A stretch of 58,610 bases of DNA from contig NZ_SMAF01000018.1 in NCBI RefSeq assembly GCF_004343305.1, positions 1 to 58,610 on the forward strand. The letters are read 5' to 3'. Both the position numbers and the translations under genes were made by a program. Of this stretch, positions 7,189 through 19,443 are shown piece after piece. How positions within the stretch are numbered: position 1 is the stretch's first letter; each line of letters starts with the position of its first letter. Source of the DNA: Pseudofulvimonas gallinarii. GTDB lineage: Bacteria; Pseudomonadota; Gammaproteobacteria; Xanthomonadales; UBA2363. The notes under the pieces were generated by a model. That model had not been told where the DNA came from. It ran no database searches and saw only the letters and a program-made list of their open reading frames with translations.

Positions 7189-9489
7189 TCAGTCGTCGTC
7201 GCCGGCATCCGCCAGCAGCCGCAGCACCGAGCCGCTACGGGTGAAGCGGCCACCGGCCCCGCCGTTGAACTGCACGTCGATGTCGGCGCCGCCGTTGGCG
7301 CTGGCCGGATCGGCCAGGTCGAGGGTGATCGTGCCGATCTGCGTTGCCGGGTTGCTGTCCGGTTTCGGGCAGGTGCGGCAATAACCCTGGATCTGGTAAA
7401 CGGGCTGCGGCACGCCGGTCTCGAAGTCGTCGACCTGCGCCGCCGCCCAGCGCGGGTTGCCCGCGCCATCCGGGAAATACAGGATCGAGAACAGGCCATC
7501 GCCCTGGGCCGTGTTGAAGCCCATGGTGGTGAGCCCCCAACCGACATCGCCTTCGCCGTAGCGGTGGCCGGTGAAGTCCGTCGCCGGACGATTGCCACGC
7601 GGGGTGATCTGGCTCAGGCACCACTTCATGTTGCGCTCCTCGCCCAGCGAGAAGGTCATCAGCGCGACCGGACCATTGCGGCTGGTGCCGTCGCGGCAGG
7701 CGGCGGCCTTGGCCGCATCGGCGCCGAAGTCGATACGCACCTGCCCGGGGACGGAATCATCCAGCGCGCGTTCCATCGGAATGGTGTCGATGTTCGTATA
7801 GCGCACGCGCTGCAGGCTGTGTCCGTTGACGGCGTTGCCGGGCAGGAAGATGCCGTCGATGATCCGGCCGGAGGCGGTGTACCACTCCGGCTGGCCCTGG
7901 GCATCGAAGGTATAGAGAACCATGACATAGATGTCCTCGCTGCCGGCGAGACGATGCAGGTCCAGGCCATGGCCGCTGCGCGCCGGGTCGAACCACTGTC
8001 CACCGTAGGGCAGCGGCACCGCCGGGATGTCCGTGTTCGCCTGCGTCCGCCAGCCGACTGCGGACAGCATGGGGGCTGCCAGACCCAGCGTGCGCAGCGC
8101 ACCGGTGTTGAAGGGCTGCATCAGCGACTGCGGCATCAGGTCACTGATATGCGACATCGTCGAGCCGGCGGACATCTCCGGCGGCGCATAGAGCGCCGGC
8201 AGGTTGGCCGGGAACGCGCGATCGCGCCACGGGTTCAAGGGCGACGCCGCCGCCGCGGCATCCGCCCAGCGCAGGCCCAGATTGGAGGTCAGCGCTTCAC
8301 GGATTTCGGCCGGGCCGAGGGTGTTGATCGGAACCGGTACGTTGTCGCGCATGGCGACCACCGAGTCGGAGAAGACGTCGTCGTAACCCCTGAATCGGGT
8401 GCCTGCGGGCGTCTCGTTGTCATCGCTGTTGCTGTACAGGCTGACAAAGCCGAGTCCGTGCCCGATCTCATGCATCGCGGTGCTGACGAAGTCGAGGTTG
8501 TTGCCCTCCGGCGCATTGAAGCCGTAGTGGAAGCGGCGATTTCCAAGTGCCGTGGCGCCGTCGATATCGGTATTGAACTGGATGAAGATGTCCGCCTCTC
8601 CGCAGTGGTTGCTGGCGTAGCGGCAGAACTCGGTACCGGCGCGCTGGGCCGCGCCCGCGACGGTGTACCAGCTGTAGCGGCTGTCCAGGAACGGCATCGA
8701 CCAGACCGTGTTCGTGGGCGCATTGTTGTCGTACCACCATGCGCCGTCATCGCGGACGACATAGGTGGGACTGGCGCTTGCGAGGGTGGCACGGTTGGAT
8801 TCACCGCCGAGATTGGCCCAGCAGGCGCGGATGCGCAGGTCGGCGACGCCGGTCAGGTCCTCGCGCAGTTTCGACACGGCATGCAGGAACGCGTTGCGGC
8901 GCTGGGCGCCCAGTGTGGTTCCATTGTTGCCCTGGATCGGCGTGGCGGATGTGCTGTCGAACCACGGCGTGGTGGTGGCGCCGCGGTCGGCACAGCCTTC
9001 TTCGTCGTCGAAGACCGCTTCGATGTTGACCGGGCCCGGCTCCTGGGTGCTCAAGCTGGCGCGCACGTCGATCTGCGCGGCGCCACCGCTGTAGTTGATA
9101 ACCGAGAGGTACCAGCGGCCGGCGCGCAGCGGCTGCTTCTGGCTGCGGGTGACGGTGAGCCTTTCCGAAGATCCCGGGCTCATGGACACGTAATGCGCAT
9201 GTTCGTACAGCCACTCCGGCCCACCCAGGTTCGCGGTGCCGTCGGGAAAGGCGCCGCCATAGCGCAGGAGCAGGTCGATATCGCCGTTCTCCGGACCTTC
9301 GGCGGTGATGTGCAGCTGTCGCGCGTTGGCCGGGACATCCACCGCCAGTTCGTTGGTGACGTGGCCGCTGGGCAGCGTGAAGCGGTGGGTGGTGTCCGGC
9401 GCGAGCAGCGTCTGGGCCGACAGGCCGGCGCTGCTGCCGGCCAGCAGCAGCGAGCCGGCGCACAGGCGGAGGAGGGAGCGGGCGGTCAT
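7189..9489 (-). CDS. Exported HExxH metalloprotease with PPC-like and repeat domains
   Basis: This 766-residue protein has a signal peptide (LLRLCAGSLLLAGSSAGLSA). Residues about 30-145 resemble a bacterial pre-peptidase C-terminal (PPC) domain. The catalytic domain contains HEIGHGLGF at residues 340-348. The metzincin position for the third ligand (residue 350) is serine, so the third zinc ligand must lie elsewhere. A possible Met-turn is SAGSTMSHIS. The C-terminal 250 residues contain two related modules (QWFDPARSGHGLDLHRLAGS and GEGDVGWGLTTMGFNTAQGD), a type I associate with exported Lysobacterales proteins. Six or more cysteines suggest disulfides. Its start overlaps the small exported gene upstream by 4 bases, so the two are co-translated. 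Substrate is unknown. Confidence 0.8.
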   Translation of the reverse strand: MTARSLLRLCAGSLLLAGSSAGLSAQTLLAPDTTHRFTLPSGHVTNELAVDVPANARQLHITAEGPENGDIDLLLRYGGAFPDGTANLGGPEWLYEHAHYVSMSPGSSERLTVTRSQKQPLRAGRWYLSVINYSGGAAQIDVRASLSTQEPGPVNIEAVFDDEEGCADRGATTTPWFDSTSATPIQGNNGTTLGAQRRNAFLHAVSKLREDLTGVADLRIRACWANLGGESNRATLASASPTYVVRDDGAWWYDNNAPTNTVWSMPFLDSRYSWYTVAGAAQRAGTEFCRYASNHCGEADIFIQFNTDIDGATALGNRRFHYGFNAPEGNNLDFVSTAMHEIGHGLGFVSLYSNSDDNETPAGTRFRGYDDVFSDSVVAMRDNVPVPINTLGPAEIREALTSNLGLRWADAAAAASPLNPWRDRAFPANLPALYAPPEMSAGSTMSHISDLMPQSLMQPFNTGALRTLGLAAPMLSAVGWRTQANTDIPAVPLPYGGQWFDPARSGHGLDLHRLAGSEDIYVMVLYTFDAQGQPEWYTASGRIIDGIFLPGNAVNGHSLQRVRYTNIDTIPMERALDDSVPGQVRIDFGADAAKAAACRDGTSRNGPVALMTFSLGEERNMKWCLSQITPRGNRPATDFTGHRYGEGDVGWGLTTMGFNTAQGDGLFSILYFPDGAGNPRWAAAQVDDFETGVPQPVYQIQGYCRTCPKPDSNPATQIGTITLDLADPASANGGADIDVQFNGGAGGRFTRSGSVLRLLADAGDDD

Positions 9490-9776
9490 TGCGTGCCTCC
9501 GGCGTCGGCCTTCAGGTTGCGGAAATCACGTAGGGCCCGGTTGTCACAGCCGGTCTCCAGGGATCCGTCCGCGGTGATCGTGGCGACATGATCGATCAGG
9601 ACCGGCGATGGCGTTGCACGGTTGCCACGCTTTTCCGGTGCGCGTTTTGCGACTTCCGCCGGACCGCCCTGGATCAGCGGCTGGCTGCGCGGCTGGATGT
9701 GCCGGATTTCCGTGGCCATGGCGCTGGCGCTTGCGAGCACCAGCGCAGCTGAAGCGATTGTCGACCATCGGGTCAT
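9486..9776 (-). CDS. Small exported protein of unknown function, coupled to the metalloprotease
   Basis: This is a 96-residue protein with a clear signal peptide (MTRWSTIASAALVLASASAMA). The mature part is basic and low in structure signals (EIRHIQPRSQPLIQGGPAEV) with a single cysteine near the end (LETGCDNRALRDF). I do not recognise the family. The start at 9774-9776 is chosen for its AGGAGG ribosome binding site and signal peptide; a frame extension upstream lacks both. Its stop overlaps the metalloprotease start as ATGA, so the two products are probably made together. A propeptide, chaperone or inhibitor role is possible but is only inference from context. Confidence 0.65.
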   Translation of the reverse strand: MTRWSTIASAALVLASASAMATEIRHIQPRSQPLIQGGPAEVAKRAPEKRGNRATPSPVLIDHVATITADGSLETGCDNRALRDFRNLKADAGGTQ

Positions 9777-9926
9777 CGCCGATCCCTCCTGTTTCGTGTG
9801 AATGTGACCGGCAGTGTATTGTGAAAAACACCCGCCCACCAACGCGTGCAATACGCATGGCCTGGCTGGCTTGCCGGTAGTGTGTGCAGCACTGACAATG
9901 CCTCACCGTTATTCGCGAGCCGCAGC

Positions 9927-10727
9927 ATGAACCCGACATTTCCCGCATCAGACGTGCTGCCGCTGGTGGTCGCCGGCGCAAGCGGGCGCATGGGGCGCCA
10001 GCTGCTCGATGTCGTCGCCACGCATGCCGATCTGGAACTGGTCGGCGCCTGGGTTCGTGAAGATTCCGTTTCGTTCGGTCTGCCGGTGCCGGGGTCGAGG
10101 CGCCGTTTCGCTGCAACCGGTGATGTGGCGGCGCCGCCGCGTGTGGTTGTCGATTTCAGCCACGCCAGTGCCTTCGATGCCGTGCTGGAGTGGTGCGTCG
10201 GCCACCGGGTCGCACTGGTGTCCGGCACGACGGGGCTGGACGATCAGCAACATGCGCGGCTGTCTTCAGCCGCCGTCGAGATCCCGCTGCTGTGGGCGGC
10301 GAATTTCTCTCTGGGCGTGGCGGTGCTGTCGCGCCTGGTCGCGGACGCGGCCCGCAGCCTGCCCGGCTGGGACGCGGAAATCCTTGAAGCCCACCACGCC
10401 GGCAAGCGCGATGCACCTTCCGGGACCGCGCTGGCGCTGGGCCGGGTGCTGGCAGCGGCCCGCGGCCGTACGCTCGACGAGCTTGCCGTCCACGACCGCC
10501 ACGACCGCGACCGGGCCCGCCAGGCCGGTGAGATCGGCTTTGCCAGCCTGCGTGCCGGCGACATCGTCGGCGAACACACCGTCTTGCTGGCCGTTGCCGG
10601 CGAGCGGCTTGAACTCGGCCATCGCGCGACGGACCGTGCGATTTTCGCCCGCGGAGCCGTGCATGCGGCGCGCTGGCTGGCGGCACAGGCGCCGGGCCTG
10701 TACGCGATCGACGACACGCTGGACTGA
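9927..10727 (+). CDS. dapB: 4-Hydroxy-tetrahydrodipicolinate reductase
   Basis: DapB reduces 4-hydroxy-tetrahydrodipicolinate with NAD(P)H in lysine and diaminopimelate synthesis. The 266-residue protein shows the nucleotide-binding VVAGASGRMGRQLL at the N-terminus, VSGTTGL, AANFSLGVAVL and the substrate-site block EILEAHHAGKRDAPSGTAL. The ATG at 9927 is chosen to place the Rossmann motif at the usual distance from the start. It heads the cluster dapB-carA-four-helix protein-carB-greA, with 162 bases before carA, and diverges from the exported protein pair. Confidence 0.95.
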   Translation: MNPTFPASDVLPLVVAGASGRMGRQLLDVVATHADLELVGAWVREDSVSFGLPVPGSRRRFAATGDVAAPPRVVVDFSHASAFDAVLEWCVGHRVALVSGTTGLDDQQHARLSSAAVEIPLLWAANFSLGVAVLSRLVADAARSLPGWDAEILEAHHAGKRDAPSGTALALGRVLAAARGRTLDELAVHDRHDRDRARQAGEIGFASLRAGDIVGEHTVLLAVAGERLELGHRATDRAIFARGAVHAARWLAAQAPGLYAIDDTLD

Positions 10728-10889
10728 ACCGCGGCGCCATACGGCGCATAGGCAAGACGAAACGACGCTGTTTCCAGCGTGACAGTCGGGGTCTTGCACC
10801 GTATCATTCCGCTTCGCCCGAACCACCTGCCCACGGACGGCCTCATCGGCAGCCCGCGGGTCTTGTCGCACCTACGCCAAGGCGAACAT

Positions 10890-12038
10890 GTGAGCGAATC
10901 AGCCATTCTGGTCCTGGAAGACGGCAGTGTCTTCCGCGGCCAATCGATCGGCGCCGCCGGTCGCAGTTCCGGCGAGGTGGTGTTCAACACCGCCATCACC
11001 GGTTATCAGGAAATCCTGACCGATCCGTCCTACAGCCGGCAGATCGTCACCCTGACCTTTCCCCAGATCGGCAACACCGGCGTCAATGCCGCCGACGCCG
11101 AATCCACGGCGGTGCATGCCGCCGGGCTGGTCATCCGCGATGCCTCGCGCATCGCCAGCAACTGGCGCAGCGAGCGCAGCCTGCAGGATTACCTGCGCGA
11201 CAACGGCATCGTCGGCATCGCCGGTGTCGACACGCGCCGCCTGACGCGGCTGCTGCGCGAGAAGGGTGCCCAGAACGGCTGCATCGTAGCCGGCAGCGAA
11301 GCGGAAGAGGTCGAGTCCGCGCTCGCCGCGGCGCGCGGCTTCCCCGGCCTGTCCGGCATGGACCTGGCGAAGGTCGTCAGCGCCCGCGCCCGCTATCCGT
11401 GGGCCGAAGGCAGCTATGACCTTGACCGCCGCGCTTTCCGCAGCAGTGACGGGCGCTTCCACGTCGTCGCCTACGACTTCGGGGTCAAGCAGAACATCCT
11501 GCGCCTGCTCGCCGACCGCGGCTGCCGCCTGACGGTGGTGCCGGCACAGACGCCGGCTGAAGACGTGCTGGCGCTGCAGCCGGATGGCGTCTTCCTGTCG
11601 AACGGCCCCGGTGATCCGGCGCCCTGCGACTACGCCATCAACGCCATCCGCGCGTTCCTCGCGCGCAGGCTGCCGGTGTTCGGCATCTGCCTGGGCCACC
11701 AGCTGCTGGGCCTGGCCGCCGGCGCGAAGACGGCGAAGATGAAGTTCGGCCACCACGGCGCCAACCATCCGGTCGTCGACCTCGATACCGGCAAGGTGAT
11801 GATCTCCAGCCAGAACCATGGCTTCGCCATCGACGAGGCGACGCTGCCGAGCAACGTGCGCGTGACGCACCGTTCGCTGTTCGACGGCTCCAACCAGGGC
11901 ATCGCCCTGACCGATACGCCGGCATTCTCGTTCCAGGGCCATCCCGAGGCGAGCCCCGGTCCGACCGACGTCGCCGGGCTGTTCCAGCGCTTCGTCGACC
12001 TGATGCAGGCGCACAGGGACACGGGGGCGGCTCGGTGA
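10890..12038 (+). CDS. carA: Carbamoyl-phosphate synthase small (glutaminase) subunit
   Basis: CarA hydrolyses glutamine and passes ammonia to CarB for carbamoyl phosphate, used for arginine and pyrimidines. It is 382 residues from a GTG at 10890, preceded by AAGGCGA. It has the N-terminal CPSase small-chain domain ([38 protein letters not shown]) and a class I amidotransferase domain with the nucleophile in [13 protein letters not shown] and HPEAS near the end. Its stop overlaps the next gene as GTGA, so the small four-helix protein is translationally coupled to it. The 10779 in-frame ATG adds unlikely sequence. Confidence 0.96.
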   Translation: MSESAILVLEDGSVFRGQSIGAAGRSSGEVVFNTAITGYQEILTDPSYSRQIVTLTFPQIGNTGVNAADAESTAVHAAGLVIRDASRIASNWRSERSLQDYLRDNGIVGIAGVDTRRLTRLLREKGAQNGCIVAGSEAEEVESALAAARGFPGLSGMDLAKVVSARARYPWAEGSYDLDRRAFRSSDGRFHVVAYDFGVKQNILRLLADRGCRLTVVPAQTPAEDVLALQPDGVFLSNGPGDPAPCDYAINAIRAFLARRLPVFGICLGHQLLGLAAGAKTAKMKFGHHGANHPVVDLDTGKVMISSQNHGFAIDEATLPSNVRVTHRSLFDGSNQGIALTDTPAFSFQGHPEASPGPTDVAGLFQRFVDLMQAHRDTGAAR

Positions 12039-12433
12039 GCGTCCATTTCCGCGAACTGGAGGTCTGGCAGGTCGCCATGCGCATGGCCAGCACCGTCCAC
12101 CTCGTCGCGACCGCCTTCGATAAGGGCGAACACGAGGACACGGCAGCGACGCTGCGCACCGCCGCCGCCTCGGTGCCCGATGCGGTGGCGCAGGGCCATT
12201 CCAGCGGCTGCCTGCAGGAATTCGCCACCCGGCTGGCCGGCGCGCAGGACGCCTGCACAACGGTGAAGGCCGAGCTGCTTCGCGTTCGCGAGCGGGTGAC
12301 CGGCGACCCCGCAATGATCGACGAGTCCCTGGCGCTGGCCGACAGGGTAGGCCGGATGCTGCTCAGGCTCCATCAGGCGTTGAGCCGGAAACTCGAGGCC
12401 GACAGGGCCGTTTCCGGTTCGCAATCGCGGTAA
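12035..12433 (+). CDS. Four-helix-bundle protein between carA and carB
   Basis: This is a 132-residue helical protein from a GTG start, resembling the four-helix-bundle family (TIGR02436, related to 23S rRNA intervening-sequence proteins). [20 protein letters not shown] is the family's first helix, and [20 protein letters not shown] the last. It overlaps carA by 4 bases and ends 5 bases before carB, so it sits inside the carbamoyl-phosphate synthase transcription unit. From memory, Lysobacterales genomes often have a gene of this type here. No enzymatic residues are evident. A role in CarAB assembly or regulation is speculation from position only. Confidence 0.8.
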   Translation: MSVHFRELEVWQVAMRMASTVHLVATAFDKGEHEDTAATLRTAAASVPDAVAQGHSSGCLQEFATRLAGAQDACTTVKAELLRVRERVTGDPAMIDESLALADRVGRMLLRLHQALSRKLEADRAVSGSQSR

Positions 12434-12438
12434 CTCCC

Positions 12439-15659
<3,221 letters not shown>

Positions 15660-15663
<4 letters not shown>

Positions 15664-16139
15664 GTCGAGTACCCATGACCGTGCGCGGCGTCCAGCGCCT
15701 GCGCGAAGAGCTGGAAGAGCTCAAGTCGGTGAAGCGGCCGGCGGTCATCAACGCCATCGCGGAAGCGCGTGCGCACGGTGACCTCAAGGAGAACGCCGAA
15801 TACCACGCCGCCCGCGAGCAGCAGGGATTCATCGAGGGCCGGATCAAGGAACTCGAGGCCTCGTTGTCGCATGCCGAAGTCATCGATCCGGCCAAGCTCT
15901 CGGCTGGTTCGCGGATCGTCTTCGGTGCGACCATCGATCTGGTCGATCTCGACAACGACGATACCGAGATCACCTACCAGATCGTCGGCGAGCTCGAAGC
16001 CGACATCAAGCAGGGCTGGATCTCGGTGACGTCGCCGGTGGCGCGGGCCCTGATCGGCAAGCACGAGGGCGACACGGTGGAGATCGTCGTGCCGGGCGGG
16101 ACGCGCAGCTACGAGATCGTCGGAGTGCGTTACCTCTGA
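15660..16139 (+). CDS. greA: Transcription elongation factor GreA
   Basis: GreA stimulates transcript cleavage by backtracked RNA polymerase. The 159-residue protein has the N-terminal coiled coil ([20 protein letters not shown]) with the acidic tip equivalent ([20 protein letters not shown]) and the C-terminal FKBP-like domain ([20 protein letters not shown], ending YEIVGVRYL). The start overlaps the carB stop by 4 bases. An internal ATG at 15675 (MTVRGVQRL) is an alternative. The pairing of greA after carB is common in gammaproteobacteria. Confidence 0.96.
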
Positions 16140-16873
16140 GGTTTTCGGGGGCGCTGTCGCGCCCTCCGGACCGGTTTTGCCGGCGGCCTTTGCCGTCGGG
16201 AAGCTGTTCCTGCGCCCGCCCTGGCGCCCGGCTCCCCGATTGCTGCTTGCGCCGGAGCAGGCAGCGAAAGAATGGGGGCACAATCGCCGCGGATGTAGTC
16301 CCGTACCCGCGGCGTGCCGAGGCGCATTTCCATGGCAACGCCGCGGCTCCCGGGCGGCCCGCCACGCGGGCATCCCTACCCCCGCTGCGCAGACCCCGAC
16401 AAGCCCGCTTACGCGAGGAAGGTGAGGTCGCCAGTGGAGAAGTCGCCGCGCACCGGGCGCCAGGCGAGGAAGCCGTAGGCGAAGTTGCAACCGGCCGTTC
16501 CCGCCACCGCCCCGAAGCCAAGGGTGCCTTCGGCGCGAGTTTACGCCCTGCACACCAGGGCCCGATGGCGACGCTGGTGCGCGGGGCGTCCGGCCCGCCC
16601 ACAGCCGGTGCGTCGGACTGCCCGGGAAGTTGAAGCGGGAGGCCGTGGGCCGGCCGCTTTCCGGTGGTTTGGCTGCTGCCGCATGGCTTGCGGTTTCCAC
16701 GCGTCGCACCCGCGGAGGCGGGAGCCCAGTGTTCTTCGGCCCGACGTGCATGGCCGCACATAGGGCTTGCAGGTGCATTCTGGATCGCCGACCTGGCCAG
16801 GCGCGACCAACTTGAGCGCTTCGATGAACCCCGGGGCGGGCAAACCAGCTATCCGGCGATTTGCGGGATGGCA
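16140..16873. other. Gene-free 0.7-kb interval with decayed sequence
   Basis: No intact gene is supported in either direction. Just after greA a 6-bp GC hairpin (16149-16164) lacks a T-run. At 16416-16504 lies a decayed fragment of an ABC transporter gene, listed separately. Around 16697-16725 is a degenerate copy of the REP-like motif found at 24.6-25.4 kb (CCCGCGGAGGCGGG, then AGCCCAGTG). The interval looks like accumulated relic DNA. Confidence 0.6.
16411..16505 (-). pseudogene. Fragment of an ABC transporter gene, homologous to 29908-29996
   Basis: About 89 bases are close to 90% identical by eye to the transmembrane part of the intact ABC transporter at 28992-30881. On the minus strand it reads GTAGCNFAYGFLAWRPVRGD then FSTGDLTFLA and a TAA. 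The intact gene reads GTVGYYFAYAFIAWRTVRGD then FSIGDLTFLAGS. Several changes are non-silent and a stop ends the frame, so it is not functional. Nothing similar was seen on either side. It is either the last remnant of a lost paralogue or a small copied segment. Confidence 0.75.
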
Positions 16874-17560
16874 TCAGAAGTCGAGGTCGAGGGCGGCGCA
16901 GAGGTAGTCGACGAGCGGGGCCAGGCGTTTGACGCGGCTCATCAGGAAGCGGTCGAAGGCCGGGGCGAGCACTTCGCTGTCGGCGAACTCGTGCACGGCG
17001 ATGAAGTCCTTGCGCTTGAGGTCGTCGATCAGCGGATGGTCGGCCGGATAGCCCCTGGGCGGACGGGTGAGGCTTTCGCCGCCGAGGTGGAAGTCGCGGC
17101 GGAAGGCGGGCCCATGCGCGGCCTTGCGCCAGGCTTCCGGGTTGTCGGCGATGAATTCGCGGACCTGCTTGAGCACGGGTGGTTCCGGCCGCCACAGGCC
17201 GGCAGCGATGAAGCAGGCGCCGGGCTGGATGTGGATGTAGAACGAGGGTGCGTGCACGTCGCGCCGGCGCTCGTGGTACAGGCGGATGCCCAGCCAGGGC
17301 TTGTACGGTTCACCGCCGCGATGGAAACGGGTGTCGCGCTGGATGCGGAAGAGCGAGCCGCCGACCTTCGCGGGGTTGGCGACGAAGTGTGGACTGACAT
17401 CCAGCAACGGCCCGGACAGGGCGCCGACCAGCCGCAACGCCGGCTCACGCGCGGACTGCTCATAGCGTTCCTTGTGGGCAAGGAACCACTCGCGGTTGTT
17501 GTTGCGCGCCAGTTCGCGCAGGAAGCGGAATACGGACGGGTCGAGCCAGGCCTTGGACAT
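16874..17560 (-). CDS. DUF2461 family protein
   Basis: This 228-residue soluble protein matches the DUF2461 (TIGR02453) family of unknown function. Typical segments are FRFLRELARNNNREWFLAHK at the N-terminus, then LFRIQRDTRFHRGGEPYKPW, APSFYIHIQPGACFIAAGLW, and LKRKDFIAVHEFADSEVLAP towards the end. The start at 17558-17560 has TAGGA before it and puts the conserved NNNREWF at the usual distance. It diverges from a DUF2007 gene across about 80 bases. No catalytic role is established for this family. Confidence 0.88.
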   Translation of the reverse strand: MSKAWLDPSVFRFLRELARNNNREWFLAHKERYEQSAREPALRLVGALSGPLLDVSPHFVANPAKVGGSLFRIQRDTRFHRGGEPYKPWLGIRLYHERRRDVHAPSFYIHIQPGACFIAAGLWRPEPPVLKQVREFIADNPEAWRKAAHGPAFRRDFHLGGESLTRPPRGYPADHPLIDDLKRKDFIAVHEFADSEVLAPAFDRFLMSRVKRLAPLVDYLCAALDLDF

Positions 17561-17642
17561 GCATCCTACGGTGCGAGACGTCCGACGGCCTGTCAAACGG
17601 TTCCGCGCACACGGCCGGCCTCTGCGGCTGTAGGCTGTCCGC

Positions 17643-17879
17643 ATGCAGGTGATCTGGCGACCGGGCAGTCTCATCGAAGGGCAACTGGCGCGGCAGCTGC
17701 TGGAGGCGCACGGCATCGCCTGCCATCTGGCCGGCGAACATCTTGCCGGCGGCATCGGCGAGCTGCCGGTGTACGGGCTTTACGCGTTGATGGTTGATCC
17801 GGCGCGCGCGGACGATGCCTGGCGCCTGCTGGCCGAGCAGGGCATGTTCGACGGTTCGGAAGCGGAATTCGAAGCCTGA
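17643..17879 (+). CDS. DUF2007 small protein
   Basis: This 78-residue protein resembles DUF2007, sometimes called putative signal-transducing protein. It has a predicted alpha/beta fold with the pattern LIEGQLARQLLEAHGIACHL then LYALMVDPARADDAWRLLAE, as in the ligand-binding-like small domains of that family. It has no signal peptide or membrane segment. It stands alone between DUF2461 (divergent) and the amidohydrolase pair 166 bases downstream. The function is unknown. Confidence 0.8.
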   Translation: MQVIWRPGSLIEGQLARQLLEAHGIACHLAGEHLAGGIGELPVYGLYALMVDPARADDAWRLLAEQGMFDGSEAEFEA

Positions 17880-18045
17880 GGCCGGCGCGGCCGCGCCCGG
17901 GCGGGACGGGGTCGTGTGACTGGACGATCCCTGCGCGGTCGCCTTGCCGATTTCCGGCCTCGCCTCGGCCGGCACCCGTGCGCGCAGCTATCCGTCCGGC
18001 GGCCATTCCGGTTAGCGTTGGCGACCTGATACGGGAGAGATCGGC

Positions 18046-19443
18046 ATGCAGCGGATTTTCGTTGGCGCGGTGCTGCTCGGGCTGGTCGCAGCCACGGCAG
18101 CGCAGGCGTCGGAACGCAAGGCGTGGGACAGCACCTACGAACCCTTGCCCTCGTCGACCACGGTACTGCGCAACGCGACGGTGCTGGTCGGCAATGGCGA
18201 GCGCATCGAAGGCGGCGACGTCCTCATCGTCAACGGGCGCATCGAGCGCGTCGGCAAGGGCGTGCGTGCGCCGGCCGGCGCGGTCGAAGTCGATGCCACG
18301 GGCCGCTGGATCACGCCGGGCATCATCGACGTGCATTCGCACCTGGGCGTGTACCCCTCGCCGGGCATGCGCGCGCATTCCGACGGCAACGAGATGGTCA
18401 ATCCGGTGACGGCGCATGTCTGGGCCGAGCACGCCGTATGGCCACAGGATCCCGGCTTCGGCGCGGCGCTCGCCGGCGGCGTGACGGCGATGCAGATCCT
18501 GCCGGGCTCCGGCAACCTGATCGGTGGTCGCGGCGTGACGCTGAAGAACGTCGCGGCGGAAAGCTACCAGGCGATGAAGTTCCCCGATGCACCGCAGGGA
18601 CTGAAGATGGCCTGCGGCGAGAATCCCAAGCGCTTCTACGGCGGCAAGGGCCAGGCGCCGATGACGCGCATGGGCAACGTCGCCGCCTACCGCGCGCAGT
18701 TCCAGGAGGCGCAGGAATACCGTCGCAACTGGCAGGCCTGGGAGCGGCGCCAGCGCGAGGGCACGGGCAACCGCCGTGGCGCTGAGAGCGGTGGCGCGCC
18801 GGCGACGCCGCCGAAGCGCGATCTGCGACTGGAAACGCTGGCGGGCGTGCTCGACGGCGACATCCTCGTGCACATCCACTGCTATCGCGCCGACGAGATG
18901 GCCGTGATGCTGGACCTGGCGCGCGAATTCGAATTCCGCATTTCCGCCTTCCACCATGGCGTCGAGGCCTACAAGCTCGCCGACCGCCTGGCCGAGGAAG
19001 GCGTCTGCGGCGCGCTGTGGGCCGACTGGTGGGGCTTCAAGATGGAAGCCTACGACGCCATCAACGAGAACCTGCTGCTGGTGGACCGGCCGGCGAACGG
19101 CTGCGCCATCGTGCATTCGGATTCGTCCGAGGGCATCCAGCGCCTCAACCAGGAAGCCGGCAAGGTCATGGGCCACGCCCGCCAGGTCGGTCTCGAGATC
19201 GCACCGGAGCGGGCGATCCGCTGGCTGACGCAGAACGCGGCGAAGGCGCTCGGCATCGATGCACACACCGGCACGCTGGAGGCCGGCAAGATGGCCGACG
19301 TCGTGATCTGGAACCGCGATCCATTCAGCGTCTATGCGCAGGCCGACCAGGTCTTCATCGACGGTGCGCTGGTGTACGACCGCAGCGATGCGACGCGTCG
19401 ACCGGTCAGCGATTTCATGCTCGGCCAGGAGGTGCAGCCGTGA
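18046..19443 (+). CDS. Exported amidohydrolase (catalytically complete)
   Basis: This 465-residue amidohydrolase-superfamily protein begins with a signal peptide (IFVGAVLLGLVAATAAQASE), so it acts in the periplasm or outside. The metal-binding set is intact: HSH in PGIIDVHSHLGVYP, later histidines in ILVHIHCYRADEM and SAFHHGVEAYK, and the aspartate in IVHSDSSEG. The C-terminal composite beta domain closes with TGTLEAGKMADVVIWNRDPF. It resembles imidazolonepropionase/prolidase-like exported hydrolases, but the substrate cannot be named. It overlaps the next, related gene by 4 bases (GTGA). Confidence 0.88.
   Translation: MQRIFVGAVLLGLVAATAAQASERKAWDSTYEPLPSSTTVLRNATVLVGNGERIEGGDVLIVNGRIERVGKGVRAPAGAVEVDATGRWITPGIIDVHSHLGVYPSPGMRAHSDGNEMVNPVTAHVWAEHAVWPQDPGFGAALAGGVTAMQILPGSGNLIGGRGVTLKNVAAESYQAMKFPDAPQGLKMACGENPKRFYGGKGQAPMTRMGNVAAYRAQFQEAQEYRRNWQAWERRQREGTGNRRGAESGGAPATPPKRDLRLETLAGVLDGDILVHIHCYRADEMAVMLDLAREFEFRISAFHHGVEAYKLADRLAEEGVCGALWADWWGFKMEAYDAINENLLLVDRPANGCAIVHSDSSEGIQRLNQEAGKVMGHARQVGLEIAPERAIRWLTQNAAKALGIDAHTGTLEAGKMADVVIWNRDPFSVYAQADQVFIDGALVYDRSDATRRPVSDFMLGQEVQP

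Noticed and set aside
16006-17195. Long minus-strand frames across the greA-DUF2461 interval
   Set aside because: They cross repeat-like and relic DNA, continue into shadows of flanking genes and have low-complexity Arg/Pro/Ala composition. Only the short ABC fragment is recognisable.
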